A stretch of 64,000 bases of DNA from Benincasa hispida (taxonomy: Eukaryota; Streptophyta; Magnoliopsida; Cucurbitales; Cucurbitaceae), in assembly GCF_009727055.1 (NCBI RefSeq), contig NC_052357.1, positions 11,449,073 through 11,513,072 on the forward strand. The letters are read 5' to 3'. Both the position numbers and the translations under genes were made by a program. Position 1 is the stretch's first letter, and each line of letters opens with the position of its first letter. Shown here one piece after another: positions 53,601 to 56,029 of this stretch. Under the pieces are notes generated by a model that was not told the DNA's origin, searched no databases, and saw only the letters and a list, made by a program, of their open reading frames with translations.

Positions 53601-55589
53601 ACTGGGGGGCTATCATCTTCAACTTCCCCCTTCGACAACATTAATTAGTGCCGGATATTAGTTTTTTCTCTTATTCTAAACCTCCCCCCCCCCCCCTCCA
53701 TCCCCCAATATCTTTGATCTCTATAATTTTTTCCCTTAGTTTTTAGGCCATTGTTTTCGCTCTATTTTAGGCCAATGTTTTTGCTTGTTTTACGGTTATT
53801 GTTTCCTCGATTGTACCTTGTTAATGTCTTTTCTCCCCTATGTGGTTACATTGGATGTGATGAGGGTGCTAAAGGGTTCAACCTAGTTGAGACACTCGGT
53901 GTGCACCTCTTGATCCTAAAAGAAGTCCTAGTATCTCCGTTTTTGCTCATTGTATAACCTCTTGTACTCTGAGCCTTAGCTCTTCTCTATATATTAATAT
54001 AATGAATCGTTTTCTTTTTTTTAAAAAAAACTAAGACCAAAATCACACAAAAATAGCTAAGATCTTTCAAGAAACCCAAGAAACTGACCAAAAACAACCA
54101 AATTCTTACCCAACAGTGCGCGAATAGAGGCCATACGAGAAGGCTCGAAGCTGTCCTAACCGAAAACTGCCGTGGACGCTGACGATTTCAGTTGGCAGAG
54201 CTTCAGTCGCGGCTGGATTGGCGACAGCGTGCACGGCTCGCGTTTAACGGCTTCCGGTTGGCAAGCGTGCCACAGCTTAAATCTGGCGACGGTGTCTGGT
54301 CGGCGGTGTGCACGAACTCGGGGGGGGGGGGGCGGGGGAGCAGGAAGAAGAAGGATTTTCTTCTTTTATGTTTTTTTCCTTTTTTTTTTAATTGCATGCA
54401 AACCGAGGTTCCCATTTAAATAAATAAAACTCTTAAACCCTAATTTCCCCTTTTTCCTCAACCAAAAATAAATATCTCTTTTTCTCCAACAACCAAAGAA
54501 AATTGAAGTTATTTTATTTAATCTCACTTCCACCCAATAATTAGAATTCCAAAACCAAAATTAAATCCCACTCCCAATAATTGAATTAATTCCATATCTT
54601 GATCAAGATTAATTTAAATCGATTTAACCAAAACAAACAAATTCTAAGTCTCTAAAATTCGTAGTCCAAAACTAAATAATCAAGATAAATACATGAAATT
54701 TCTTGGAATTTGACTTTGTTACATTTACATAGTACCAGAGTAGGAGGTTATGTGTTCTAACTCTTGTAATGTTATTTTCTACAAATTGTCAAACCCATAA
54801 GTGAGGGAGAAGTGTTAAAGTGTTAATATAATTAAATTTGTTGTAACTCATCAATTTAAACTTCGGAGTGAATTGGTGATCTAACGATGAGGTTGAGGAT
54901 GATGAAAATTAACTTTTAGGTTTTGGAAATATATATATAATATATATAATTTTGTTGATTCATTATTGTTAAAAGATTCATAATATTTTGTTGATTCATA
55001 ATGTTTTATCTTGTAGTATCAGTGTATCTTGAGTATTAGTCTCATTTCATTTTCTTAATAAATAAAGAGACTTGTTTCCTTTCCCAAAAAAAAAAAAAAA
55101 AAAGATTCATAATATTTCAACCACTAGGTCTACTGGTCAATTAGAGCCAATAAAATAGTAAATGGCTTAGGGGGAACTGAATTCACACACCATGATGATT
55201 GCCCATCTAAAATTTAATATTTTACAAATTTCCTTAACAATCAAATGGAGTAAGTTAGATAATTGTCTTAGAAAAAGAGAAAATAAAAAGATTATGTATT
55301 TGTACATCTTGTTGCTTCACTGAAGTCCATGCTTAAGCTTCAAAGGGGATTTGATGTAGGAATCAGAAGTGTCTGCTGTTAATGACCATAACATGTTAGA
55401 AACTAAATTGTATGAGACAGTGAATATATATTTTGCTTTAAATTTGATGTAGGAATCAGAAGTGTCTGCTGTTAAATATATACATTATCTGGAGTATAAA
55501 AACTTACTTGCAAATGAAGATCCTGAGTATGTCCCATATGATGTAAATGCGCAACAATATGGTCAACTTTTTGACATAATTGCACGAAG
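11746..55589 (+). CDS. NUDT3: Nudix hydrolase 3 / dipeptidyl-peptidase III-like gene, 5' part (five exons, gene continues past the window)
   Basis: Joining 11746-11825, 25739-25918, 26765-26842, 27159-27255 and 55453-55589 gives 572 coding nt (190 residues plus 2 nt) with no stop and consistent splice phases (2, 2, 2, 0, 2). The protein starts [20 protein letters not shown], a start typical of plant Nudix hydrolase 3. Residues 74-96 form the Nudix box G-x5-D-x7-REL-x-EE-x-GV; Asp80 replaces the usual Glu, which by memory this family also has. The box binds the divalent metal used to hydrolyse nucleoside-diphosphate-linked substrates. In the family a peptidase M49 (DPP III) domain follows. Its exons, including HEXXGH, are not seen before 64000. 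Introns 1 (13,913 bp) and 4 (28,197 bp) are full of retroelements; introns 2 and 3 are 846 and 316 bp. All five exons are intact, which argues that the gene is still expressed, although transcription was not observed. Confidence 0.88.
11826..12239. other. Start of intron 1, no feature recognised
   Basis: AT-rich intronic sequence after the GC donor. I see no coding potential or clear repeat. Confidence 0.5.
12240..12410 (+). mobile_element. Possible copia LTR remnant
   Basis: A segment containing TGTAACCCATTATCAG, several TCTGTTA repeats and a CATCTAATAATACAG end directly precedes a copia gag remnant on the same strand, as a 5' LTR would. No partner LTR or target duplication was found, so the boundaries are guesses. 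Confidence 0.35.
12414..12890 (+). pseudogene. Copia gag remnant (RE1-like, UBN2-type)
   Basis: The stretch 12545-12704 encodes [20 protein letters not shown] followed by [13 protein letters not shown], the conserved N-terminal gag block of Ty1/copia elements (LxxxNYxxWxxQxxxxLxxxxLxGFxDG). After a stop and a deletion, 12740-12850 gives [20 protein letters not shown], matching the later ...VWxTLExxY gag block. The rest of the element is missing. Confidence 0.6.
12996..13545 (-). mobile_element. LINE-C relic: zf-RVT C-terminal region of a non-LTR retrotransposon
   Basis: The minus strand encodes [20 protein letters not shown], a zf-RVT-like Cys-containing block. Then 13371-13120 encodes [19 protein letters not shown] and [18 protein letters not shown] up to the stop. 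This is the usual C-terminus of plant L1-type ORF2 proteins. It belongs to a different family from LINE-A ([10 protein letters not shown] rather than FERNQRVF). Only the 3' end is present. Confidence 0.7.
13560..14244 (-). mobile_element. Unassigned repeat-like stretch with a minus-strand TATA box, possible LTR remnant
   Basis: No open reading frame of interest. Near 14158-14167 the minus strand reads CCTATAAATAGGAG, a good TATA box, followed by a leader-like pyrimidine/purine stretch, as in LTRs. No matching second LTR was seen. Confidence 0.3.
14245..14465 (-). mobile_element. LINE-A 3' tail only (5'-truncated copy)
   Basis: Preceded by (ATT)n and a T run (the poly-A on the minus strand). 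It carries the family tail (CGAGTCTCTTCATTGATG ... GACATCTCAACTAGGTGGAC ... CCTTAGCGTCCTTATCAT). It has no coding sequence. Confidence 0.75.
14500..14900 (+). repeat. 5' LTR of the gypsy element
   Basis: Shares its first 75 bp and its last 65 bp (TTTCATCTATAAATAAAGCATC... with a TATA-like box) with the copy at 25153. It contains an extra AT-rich block of about 250 bp (about 14577-14828) with an internally repeated AACCTTTTTAATCAATTT motif. The exact 3' edge is uncertain (14893-14913). Confidence 0.7.
15006..15566 (+). pseudogene. Gypsy gag, N-terminal part
   Basis: Two frames, broken near 15305, cover the gag N-terminus: a polar coiled stretch ([20 protein letters not shown]), then a charged linker. 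The typical [20 protein letters not shown] motif and [20 protein letters not shown] follow, the start of the retrotransposon gag domain. The frame stops at the target duplication of the solo LTR (GTAGC, 15562-15566) and resumes at 17522. Confidence 0.8.
15567..17521. mobile_element. Solo LTR, 1955 bp, inserted in the gypsy gag
   Basis: Starts TGATGGGTGG and ends AGTTATCA, so it has TG...CA ends with TGAT/ATCA inverted termini. It is flanked by a perfect 5-bp target duplication GTAGC (15562-15566 and 17522-17526). Excising it restores the gag frame across ...VRLVA and FKLKEGAS. There is no coding sequence or internal domain, so this is a single LTR left by recombination. It has a TATA-like CTATTTATAG near 16990 and many GCGAT/ATGCGAT words. 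Strand is unknown. Confidence 0.85.
17522..18319 (+). pseudogene. Gypsy gag, C-terminal part with zinc knuckle
   Basis: Continues the gag domain ([20 protein letters not shown], then [20 protein letters not shown]), followed by a linker. Around 18107-18150 is one CCHC zinc knuckle, [14 protein letters not shown] (C-x2-C-x4-H-x4-C), which binds element RNA. In-frame stops (for example just before VVDYV near 17713) inactivate it. The frame runs into the target duplication AATCCTCAAATACAT of the LINE cluster. Confidence 0.82.
18320..18755 (-). mobile_element. LINE-A copy b: 3' end with zf-RVT C-terminus
   Basis: Tail, then minus-strand coding for [20 protein letters not shown] and [20 protein letters not shown], the standard LINE-A ORF2 ending. 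Cut at 18755, where the poly-T of the next copy begins. Confidence 0.8.
18756..21303 (-). mobile_element. LINE-A copy c: RT and zf-RVT part of ORF2
   Basis: The minus strand encodes RT from DFRPISL near 21280, through [20 protein letters not shown], the [15 protein letters not shown] block, [18 protein letters not shown] and [13 protein letters not shown] (about 20769-20740), to [29 protein letters not shown] and the zf-RVT block ending 19178. The catalytic FADD is FGDD here. Several frameshifts (near 20663, 19900, 19600). 5'-truncated at 21303 within the RT start. Confidence 0.82.
21304..23083 (-). mobile_element. LINE-A copy d: internally deleted RT plus zf-RVT
   Basis: The tail at 21304-21640 is followed (minus strand) by a long zf-RVT frame (22485-21640: [20 protein letters not shown], then [16 protein letters not shown]). 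The RT fragment at 23078-22600 has [40 protein letters not shown] and [13 protein letters not shown]. Several hundred bases between RT and SIHGR are deleted, and FADD reads YVDD. At about 23083 it joins an ORF1 region directly, with the whole endonuclease missing. Confidence 0.8.
23084..24516 (-). pseudogene. LINE ORF1 (DUF4283-type) with its 5' leader
   Basis: Starts [20 protein letters not shown] at 24365 and runs to 23538. A frame change then leads into 23566-23288, which has the conserved [20 protein letters not shown] and [12 protein letters not shown] block of the DUF4283 region. ORF1 proteins of plant LINEs are RNA-binding partners of ORF2. More ORF1 C-terminus ([20 protein letters not shown]) continues to about 23090. 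Upstream, 24366-24516 is a C/T-rich leader on the minus strand ending in a 12-base G run (plus strand) next to the target duplication. Confidence 0.78.
24532..25152 (+). pseudogene. Gypsy pol remnants: RT start and pol C-terminus
   Basis: After the LINE cluster, sequence typical of the linker before gypsy RT ([14 protein letters not shown], PHYRMS-like) leads to [20 protein letters not shown] and [20 protein letters not shown], the N-terminal RT fingers. Near 25000 it jumps to a [20 protein letters not shown] segment, which resembles the extreme C-terminus of gypsy pol. YxDD, RNase H and integrase are deleted. Confidence 0.72.
25153..25297 (+). repeat. 3' LTR of the gypsy element (short form)
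   Basis: Matches both ends of the 5' LTR but lacks its AT-rich middle, so it is about 145 bp long instead of about 400. Starts after the purine tract and ends near ...ATTCATATTCA. Confidence 0.7.
25303..25738 (+). promoter_or_regulatory. End of intron 1 with heat-shock-element-like repeats
   Basis: No coding sequence. At 25482-25499 it reads TTCaaGAAtcTTCtaGAc, a perfect three-unit HSE pattern plus a partial fourth. Related TTCTAGAATTCC (25354-25365) and TTCTAGAG (near 25437) lie nearby. An imperfect hairpin pairs TCTAGATATTTTTTGG with CCAAGGATATTTCTAGA. Whether any factor binds is unknown; this may be a repeat remnant. Confidence 0.3.
25739..25918 (+). CDS. NUDT3: Nudix gene exon 2 (residues 27-87)
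   Basis: Acceptor TGCAG at 25738, donor GTAATT at 25919. Encodes [20 protein letters not shown], then a [15 protein letters not shown] segment, then [20 protein letters not shown], the first half of the Nudix box. Leu56 sits where the family, from memory, usually has Arg (LLLQ-R-R). This could be a species difference or a substitution. Confidence 0.92.
25919..26764 (+). other. Intron 2 of the Nudix gene
   Basis: Non-coding AT-rich intron, GTAATT...TTTCAG. Its only notable feature is a run of 40 T at 26590-26629. No transposon was recognised. Confidence 0.7.
26765..26842 (+). CDS. NUDT3: Nudix gene exon 3 (second half of the Nudix box)
   Basis: Acceptor TTTCAG at 26764, donor GTGAGT at 26843. 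Encodes [20 protein letters not shown] and FLHET. It supplies the catalytic REL-x-EE-x-G core (residues 88-96). Confidence 0.92.
27159..27255 (+). CDS. NUDT3: Nudix gene exon 4 (residues about 113-145)
   Basis: Encodes [20 protein letters not shown] followed by [12 protein letters not shown], ending at donor GTTGGT (27256). The acceptor at GTACAG (27158) gives the family-like spacing after FLHET. A second in-frame acceptor 18 nt upstream (TTTTTAG ending at 27140) has the better pyrimidine tract and would add six residues. Confidence 0.85.
27256..27599 (+). other. Start of intron 4, no gene
   Basis: Intronic AT-rich sequence with a T run at about 27366-27380 and another near 27543. Nothing else recognised. 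Confidence 0.5.
27600..27868 (+). pseudogene. LINE-B relic, left half (zf-RVT region)
   Basis: The plus strand encodes [20 protein letters not shown], then [19 protein letters not shown] and [10 protein letters not shown], the zf-RVT/C-terminal region of an L1-type ORF2. It is cut at the ACATC target duplication of copia-1 and continues in the same frame at 34231. Confidence 0.7.
27869..28045 (+). repeat. 5' LTR of copia-1
   Basis: 177 bp, starts TGTTGG, TATA-like TTCTATATAAAAAG near 27970, ends TTCAACT. Matches 34059-34230 with scattered substitutions. Confidence 0.85.
28780..29276 (+). pseudogene. Copia-1 protease and GAG-pre-integrase fragments
   Basis: SPWIIDS-like protease start (codons for W-I-I-D-S followed by [11 protein letters not shown]), then frame-shifted C-terminal protease sequence. 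Near 29190-29270 is the GAG-pre-integrase block [20 protein letters not shown]. It is interrupted at 29277 by the LINE-A tail. Many stops. Confidence 0.65.
29277..29558 (-). mobile_element. LINE-A copy e: 3' tail
   Basis: A poly-T run at 29274-29287, then the family tail (CAAGCCTCTTCATTAAGG ... GCATTTCAACTAGGTTAAC). It directly abuts the 5' LTR of copia-2. Its missing 5' continuation is probably the fragment at 32548-32893. Confidence 0.75.
29559..29704 (+). repeat. 5' LTR of copia-2
   Basis: About 146 bp, TAATTCTATAGTT ... TTGGTGAATGAATAGAGC ... TTTTACA, directly followed by the primer-binding site. The first base pair of the LTR appears mutated. Confidence 0.75.
30232..31045 (+). pseudogene. 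Copia-2 gag
   Basis: [20 protein letters not shown], then a [20 protein letters not shown] block typical of copia gag, then UBN2-type sequence ([20 protein letters not shown]), then the zinc knuckle [14 protein letters not shown] (C-x2-C-x4-H-x4-C) near 30955-31000. Frameshifts near 30400 and 30630. The frame ends at the deletion junction at 31043. Confidence 0.82.
31046..32423 (+). pseudogene. Copia-2 reverse transcriptase and RNase H
   Basis: RT begins with [20 protein letters not shown], then [20 protein letters not shown], then [14 protein letters not shown], with the active site [10 protein letters not shown] (YVDD) near 31395. RNase H includes [20 protein letters not shown], then SRSSAESEY near 32090 (followed by a frameshift), [14 protein letters not shown] and [14 protein letters not shown]. 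The single N with its 81-bp repeat at 31615-31777 is an extra interruption that may be artificial. Apart from the N and the late frameshift this is a well-preserved domain pair. Confidence 0.85.
31615..31777. other. Single N between two exact 81-bp direct repeats in copia-2 RT
   Basis: 31615-31695 and 31697-31777 are identical over 81 bp with N at 31696. Both copies encode the same RT stretch ([18 protein letters not shown]), so collapsing them would leave the frame continuous. This is the same pattern as at 1095. Confidence 0.85.
32431..32547 (+). repeat. 3' LTR of copia-2, truncated
   Basis: Starts TGTTATAATTC after the polypurine tract. It matches the 5' LTR up to GAATAGAGCATTCT and then stops about 29 bp short. 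Confidence 0.78.
32548..32893 (-). pseudogene. LINE-A copy f: zf-RVT C-terminal fragment without tail
   Basis: The minus strand encodes a [21 protein letters not shown] segment, then a FERN...[14 protein letters not shown] and [15 protein letters not shown] ending, with stops. It has no tail of its own and starts exactly where copia-2 ends. With copy e it would form one LINE-A 3' end split by copia-2. Confidence 0.65.
32894..34048 (+). pseudogene. Copia-1 RT end and RNase H, split by a small inverted-repeat element
   Basis: [20 protein letters not shown], then a [20 protein letters not shown] and TDADWVGS block (32895-33050), the RT/RNase H junction of copia pol. After a frame change, SVEAEFRA at about 33150 is interrupted by the element at 33159-33717 and resumes LAMKFVK at 33730. 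The end is [11 protein letters not shown], then a [14 protein letters not shown] motif near 33870. It is dead. Confidence 0.75.
33159..33717. mobile_element. Small non-autonomous inverted-repeat element (MITE-like), 559 bp
   Basis: Flanked by a perfect 12-bp duplication AATTTAGAGCCT (33147-33158 and 33718-33729). The ends are imperfect inverted repeats: left AAAGCACCGACACTCC, right complement AAGCACGGACACCGACAC. The right end is rich in CGTGTCG repeats. Excision rejoins the copia-1 RNase H codons E-F-R-A and L-A-M-K. No coding. The long target duplication suggests a Mutator-type origin (9-12 bp), but the superfamily is uncertain. Confidence 0.75.
34059..34230 (+). repeat. 3' LTR of copia-1
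   Basis: 172 bp. Follows the polypurine tract AGGAGGAG and is followed by the target duplication ACATC. Confidence 0.85.
34231..34490 (+). pseudogene. LINE-B relic, right half
   Basis: After ACATC, the frame continues as [20 protein letters not shown], then [20 protein letters not shown], the ORF2 C-terminal end, with no large gap relative to 27868. A short A/T-rich 3' end follows. Excising copia-1 rejoins the two halves in frame. Confidence 0.72.
34491..34711. other. Intron 4 sequence between LINE-B and LINE-A copy g
   Basis: Short non-coding stretch; no feature recognised. Confidence 0.5.
34712..35722 (-). mobile_element. LINE-A copy g: zf-RVT half of ORF2 and tail
   Basis: A poly-T run at 34719 and the tail (GGCTATCTCAACTAGGTTGAC) are followed on the minus strand by a long frame (35610-34813): [20 protein letters not shown], then the zf-RVT cysteine block [20 protein letters not shown], then [12 protein letters not shown]. 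Further 5' sequence ([15 protein letters not shown]) reaches about 35722. RT is absent. It faces LINE h head to head. Confidence 0.8.
36000..36660 (+). pseudogene. LINE h ORF1, C-terminal part
   Basis: Acidic serine-rich end ([20 protein letters not shown]), then a LFQSEDGQ segment. The last residues, [12 protein letters not shown] before a stop near 36657, parallel the ends of the other ORF1 copies (TDCNLVLD at 49950, KDCHLILN at 63925). The ORF1-ORF2 spacing of about 40 bp is also conserved. Stops upstream. Confidence 0.65.
36699..37022 (+). pseudogene. Chimeric ORF: endonuclease start of LINE h joined to a zf-RVT end
   Basis: The first 40 codons ([20 protein letters not shown] through VSIQETKRD) are the start of the LINE h endonuclease. 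From 36818 the frame runs into the inserted truncated LINE, encoding [20 protein letters not shown] to the ORF2 end [11 protein letters not shown] and a stop. The 107-codon frame is an accident of insertion; no function is proposed. Confidence 0.8.
36818..37316 (+). mobile_element. 5'-truncated LINE-A insertion in the LINE h endonuclease
   Basis: About 499 bp: ORF2 C-terminus, 3' untranslated region, family tail (GTATCAACCTAGTTGAGATG near 37173) and poly-A (37312-37320). The probable target duplication AAAAGAGA (36810-36817 and 37317-37324) overlaps the poly-A. Removing it restores ...[18 protein letters not shown]. Confidence 0.85.
37325..38458 (+). pseudogene. LINE h ORF2: endonuclease and start of RT
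   Basis: [20 protein letters not shown], then [16 protein letters not shown], the catalytic-type motif [11 protein letters not shown] near 37612, [20 protein letters not shown], and [12 protein letters not shown] (usually SDH). Then [20 protein letters not shown] and [20 protein letters not shown] lead into RT. Several stops and a frameshift. At about 38458-38475 the central RT is deleted. Confidence 0.8.
38470..40082 (+). pseudogene. LINE h ORF2: RT end and zf-RVT
   Basis: Resumes at [20 protein letters not shown] with the FADD motif intact, then [20 protein letters not shown], the [20 protein letters not shown] block, [31 protein letters not shown] and zf-RVT-like sequence, ending near [11 protein letters not shown] and a stop at 40082. 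In-frame stops near 39040, 39586, 39634 and 39846. Confidence 0.82.
40136..40348 (-). repeat. 3' LTR of copia-3
   Basis: 213 bp, ends TTTCAATA, where the other LTR has TTTCAACA. Confidence 0.9.
40500..42420 (-). pseudogene. Copia-3 reverse transcriptase and RNase H
   Basis: The linker (42090-41731) contains [13 protein letters not shown] and [19 protein letters not shown] (41682-41182): [56 protein letters not shown] and [12 protein letters not shown] (YVDD). A frameshift near 41160. RNase H (41143-40515): [20 protein letters not shown], then [58 protein letters not shown] and RTKHVEID. Well-preserved domains with few breaks. Confidence 0.88.
42483..43735 (-). pseudogene. Copia-3 protease, GAG-pre-integrase and integrase
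   Basis: Protease active-site region [19 protein letters not shown] near 43670-43620. GAG-pre-integrase [20 protein letters not shown] near 43250. Integrase zinc-type [11 protein letters not shown], then [27 protein letters not shown] and [13 protein letters not shown] frameshift near 42780 precedes the block [20 protein letters not shown], the end of the integrase core. The DDE residues appear present apart from the Glu region, where the frame breaks. Confidence 0.85.
43740..45486 (-). pseudogene. Copia-3 gag
   Basis: Starts [20 protein letters not shown] at about 45500-45440, then a break. The stretch 44616-44057 carries [20 protein letters not shown] and [34 protein letters not shown] and [13 protein letters not shown], the copia gag core. 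44219-43821 adds [20 protein letters not shown] and [17 protein letters not shown]. Frameshifts near 44300 and 44360 and a disrupted 5' part. The zinc knuckle was not clearly found. Confidence 0.8.
45504..45719 (-). repeat. 5' LTR of copia-3
   Basis: 216 bp, includes GGTATAAATAACC (near 45629) and borders the primer-binding site at 45503. Confidence 0.9.
45987..46259. other. AT-rich intron 4 sequence
   Basis: Between the LINE h poly-A and the TRIM-like repeat; no feature recognised. Confidence 0.5.
47368..49952 (+). pseudogene. LINE i ORF1 (DUF4283-type RNA-binding protein)
   Basis: Starts [20 protein letters not shown], followed by the block [20 protein letters not shown], then [20 protein letters not shown]. 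The DUF4283-like core [20 protein letters not shown] and [20 protein letters not shown] lies at 48240-48380. A Lys/Ser/Pro-rich, low-complexity C-terminal half (48650-49500) follows, with the acidic end [20 protein letters not shown] and DCNLVLD before the stop. Breaks: TGA near 47491 and 47629, frameshifts near 48010 and 48220, a stop at 48812. Start chosen because it matches the 24365 and 61546 copies. Confidence 0.85.
49997..53644 (+). pseudogene. LINE i ORF2 (endonuclease, RT, zf-RVT)
   Basis: Endonuclease [20 protein letters not shown], then [31 protein letters not shown] (usually GGDFN), [20 protein letters not shown] and [14 protein letters not shown] in one open stretch of 554 codons (50995-52659): [86 protein letters not shown] (FTDD instead of FADD) and [20 protein letters not shown]. 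Then zf-[23 protein letters not shown] and [20 protein letters not shown] to [12 protein letters not shown]. Frameshifts near 50185, 50470, 52660, 52970 and 53430 and a stop at 50821. Confidence 0.9.
54724..54970. other. TRIM right half and intron 4 sequence
   Basis: Contains the TRIM-like right terminal repeat (to about 54887), then (AT)-rich intron (ATATATATAATATATATAA near 54931). No gene. Confidence 0.5.
54989..55099 (+). mobile_element. Very short LINE/SINE-like tail insertion with long target duplication
   Basis: About 111 bp ending in a run of about 19 A, flanked by AAAAGATTCATAATATTT (54971-54988 and 55100-55117). The last 60 bp (TAGTCTCATTTCATTTTC ... AATAAAGAGACTTGTTTCCT) match the extreme 3' end of LINE-A. 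It lies about 350 bp upstream of Nudix exon 5. Confidence 0.75.
55349..55475 (+). repeat. 34-bp direct repeat spanning the exon 5 splice acceptor
   Basis: The segment at 55349-55382 is repeated exactly at 55442-55475 (offset 93 bp). Both contain TTTGATGTAG|GAATCAGAAG, so the exon 5 acceptor and the first 22 bp of the exon are duplicated. The upstream copy is a possible decoy splice acceptor (exon start 55360). Confidence 0.95.
55453..55589 (+). CDS. NUDT3: Nudix gene exon 5 (residues 146-190)
   Basis: Acceptor GATGTAG at 55452, donor GTATGC at 55590. Encodes [20 protein letters not shown], then [20 protein letters not shown], then DIIAR. It lies 28.2 kb from exon 4, but frame, phase and family order all fit. 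The 34 bp spanning its acceptor are duplicated 93 bp upstream. Confidence 0.9.
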
Positions 55590-56029
55590 GTATGCTGTTG
55601 ACAAGCTTAATATTTTCGATGAGTAGATATTACTTTCTATATTATGAAATTTGTATTATCCAATTTTCAAATAGAAAAATGATGATCGATCTTGCTTGGA
55701 TAGGATATGGTCTGCAGTAGTACTATGTTTTCTTCTTTTTCTTTTTTCTTTTTGCAAATAGAAATATTTCATTGATGTATGAAATAGATAATTGCAAGAA
55801 GTCTTTTTAGTTGAAAAGAAAGAAAGATAAGCTATGTGAATTTAAAGGAGACTGAAAGTACACCAATTGAAACCATGAGTAAGCACAGAATCTAAAAATA
55901 TGTCAAAAGTAAAAGATATATCTCTGAAAAGGCGACCATTACATTCCCTTCCCCCCCCCCCAAAGAAAAAACTTCAAACTGAAAAAGTAGAAGAAAAAGG
56001 AGTACAAATAAAACAACAAGATAGCAATC
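55590..56029 (+). other. Start of intron 5
   Basis: Non-coding. A C run at about 55951-55961 and A-rich patches. No further Nudix exon recognised here. Confidence 0.5.

Larger units (their letters stand above)
47157..54032 (+). mobile_element. LINE-A copy i: full-length, 6.9 kb
   Basis: Flanked by the 11-bp target duplication AAGACCAAAAT (47146-47156 and 54033-54043). Components in order: C/T-rich 5' leader (47157-47367), ORF1 (47368-49952), ORF2 (49997-53644), 3' untranslated region with the tail (GGGTTCAACCTAGTTGAGAC near 53874) and poly-A (54023-54030). It is the only complete LINE in the window. Both ORFs are broken, several times by TGA where a Trp codon TGG is expected. Confidence 0.92.
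46325..54723. mobile_element. Solo LTR (about 1.5 kb) carrying a full-length LINE
   Basis: Starts TGTAACAACCCGAC at 46325 and ends CTTTGTTACA at 54723, so the ends are inverted TGTAAC/GTTACA. The flanking 5-bp repeats are TTAAC (46320-46324) and TTTAC (54724-54728), 4 of 5 identical. Across them the TRIM-like sequence is continuous (GGGATTTAAC then ATAGTACCAGAG). Apart from the LINE at 47157-54032 it is non-coding. It includes a GC-richer part with a G run at 54321-54331 and CCATTTAAATAAATAAA near 54412. Confidence 0.62.
46260..54887 (+). mobile_element. TRIM-like miniature LTR element, split by a solo LTR
   Basis: Left terminal repeat about 46260-46324 (TGTTGATGTAGG ... CATAACTCATAAGCTTAAGC ... 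GGGATTTAAC). The right repeat, about 54821-54887 (TGTTAATATAATTAAATT ... TAACTCATCAATTTAAACTT ... GGTGATCTAAC), aligns along its length. Between them (after removing the insertion) is only about 100 bp: a degraded TGGTATCAGAG-like primer site (TAGTACCAGAG, 54730) and a purine tract (AGTGAGGGAGAAG). Size and layout fit a terminal-repeat-in-miniature element. No coding. No clear target duplication. Confidence 0.5.

Noticed and set aside
46325..54723. Host promoter or gene in the GC-richer part at 54120-54360 (open on both strands)
   Set aside because: It lies within the solo LTR and contains a poly-G run; the short ORFs have no family match.
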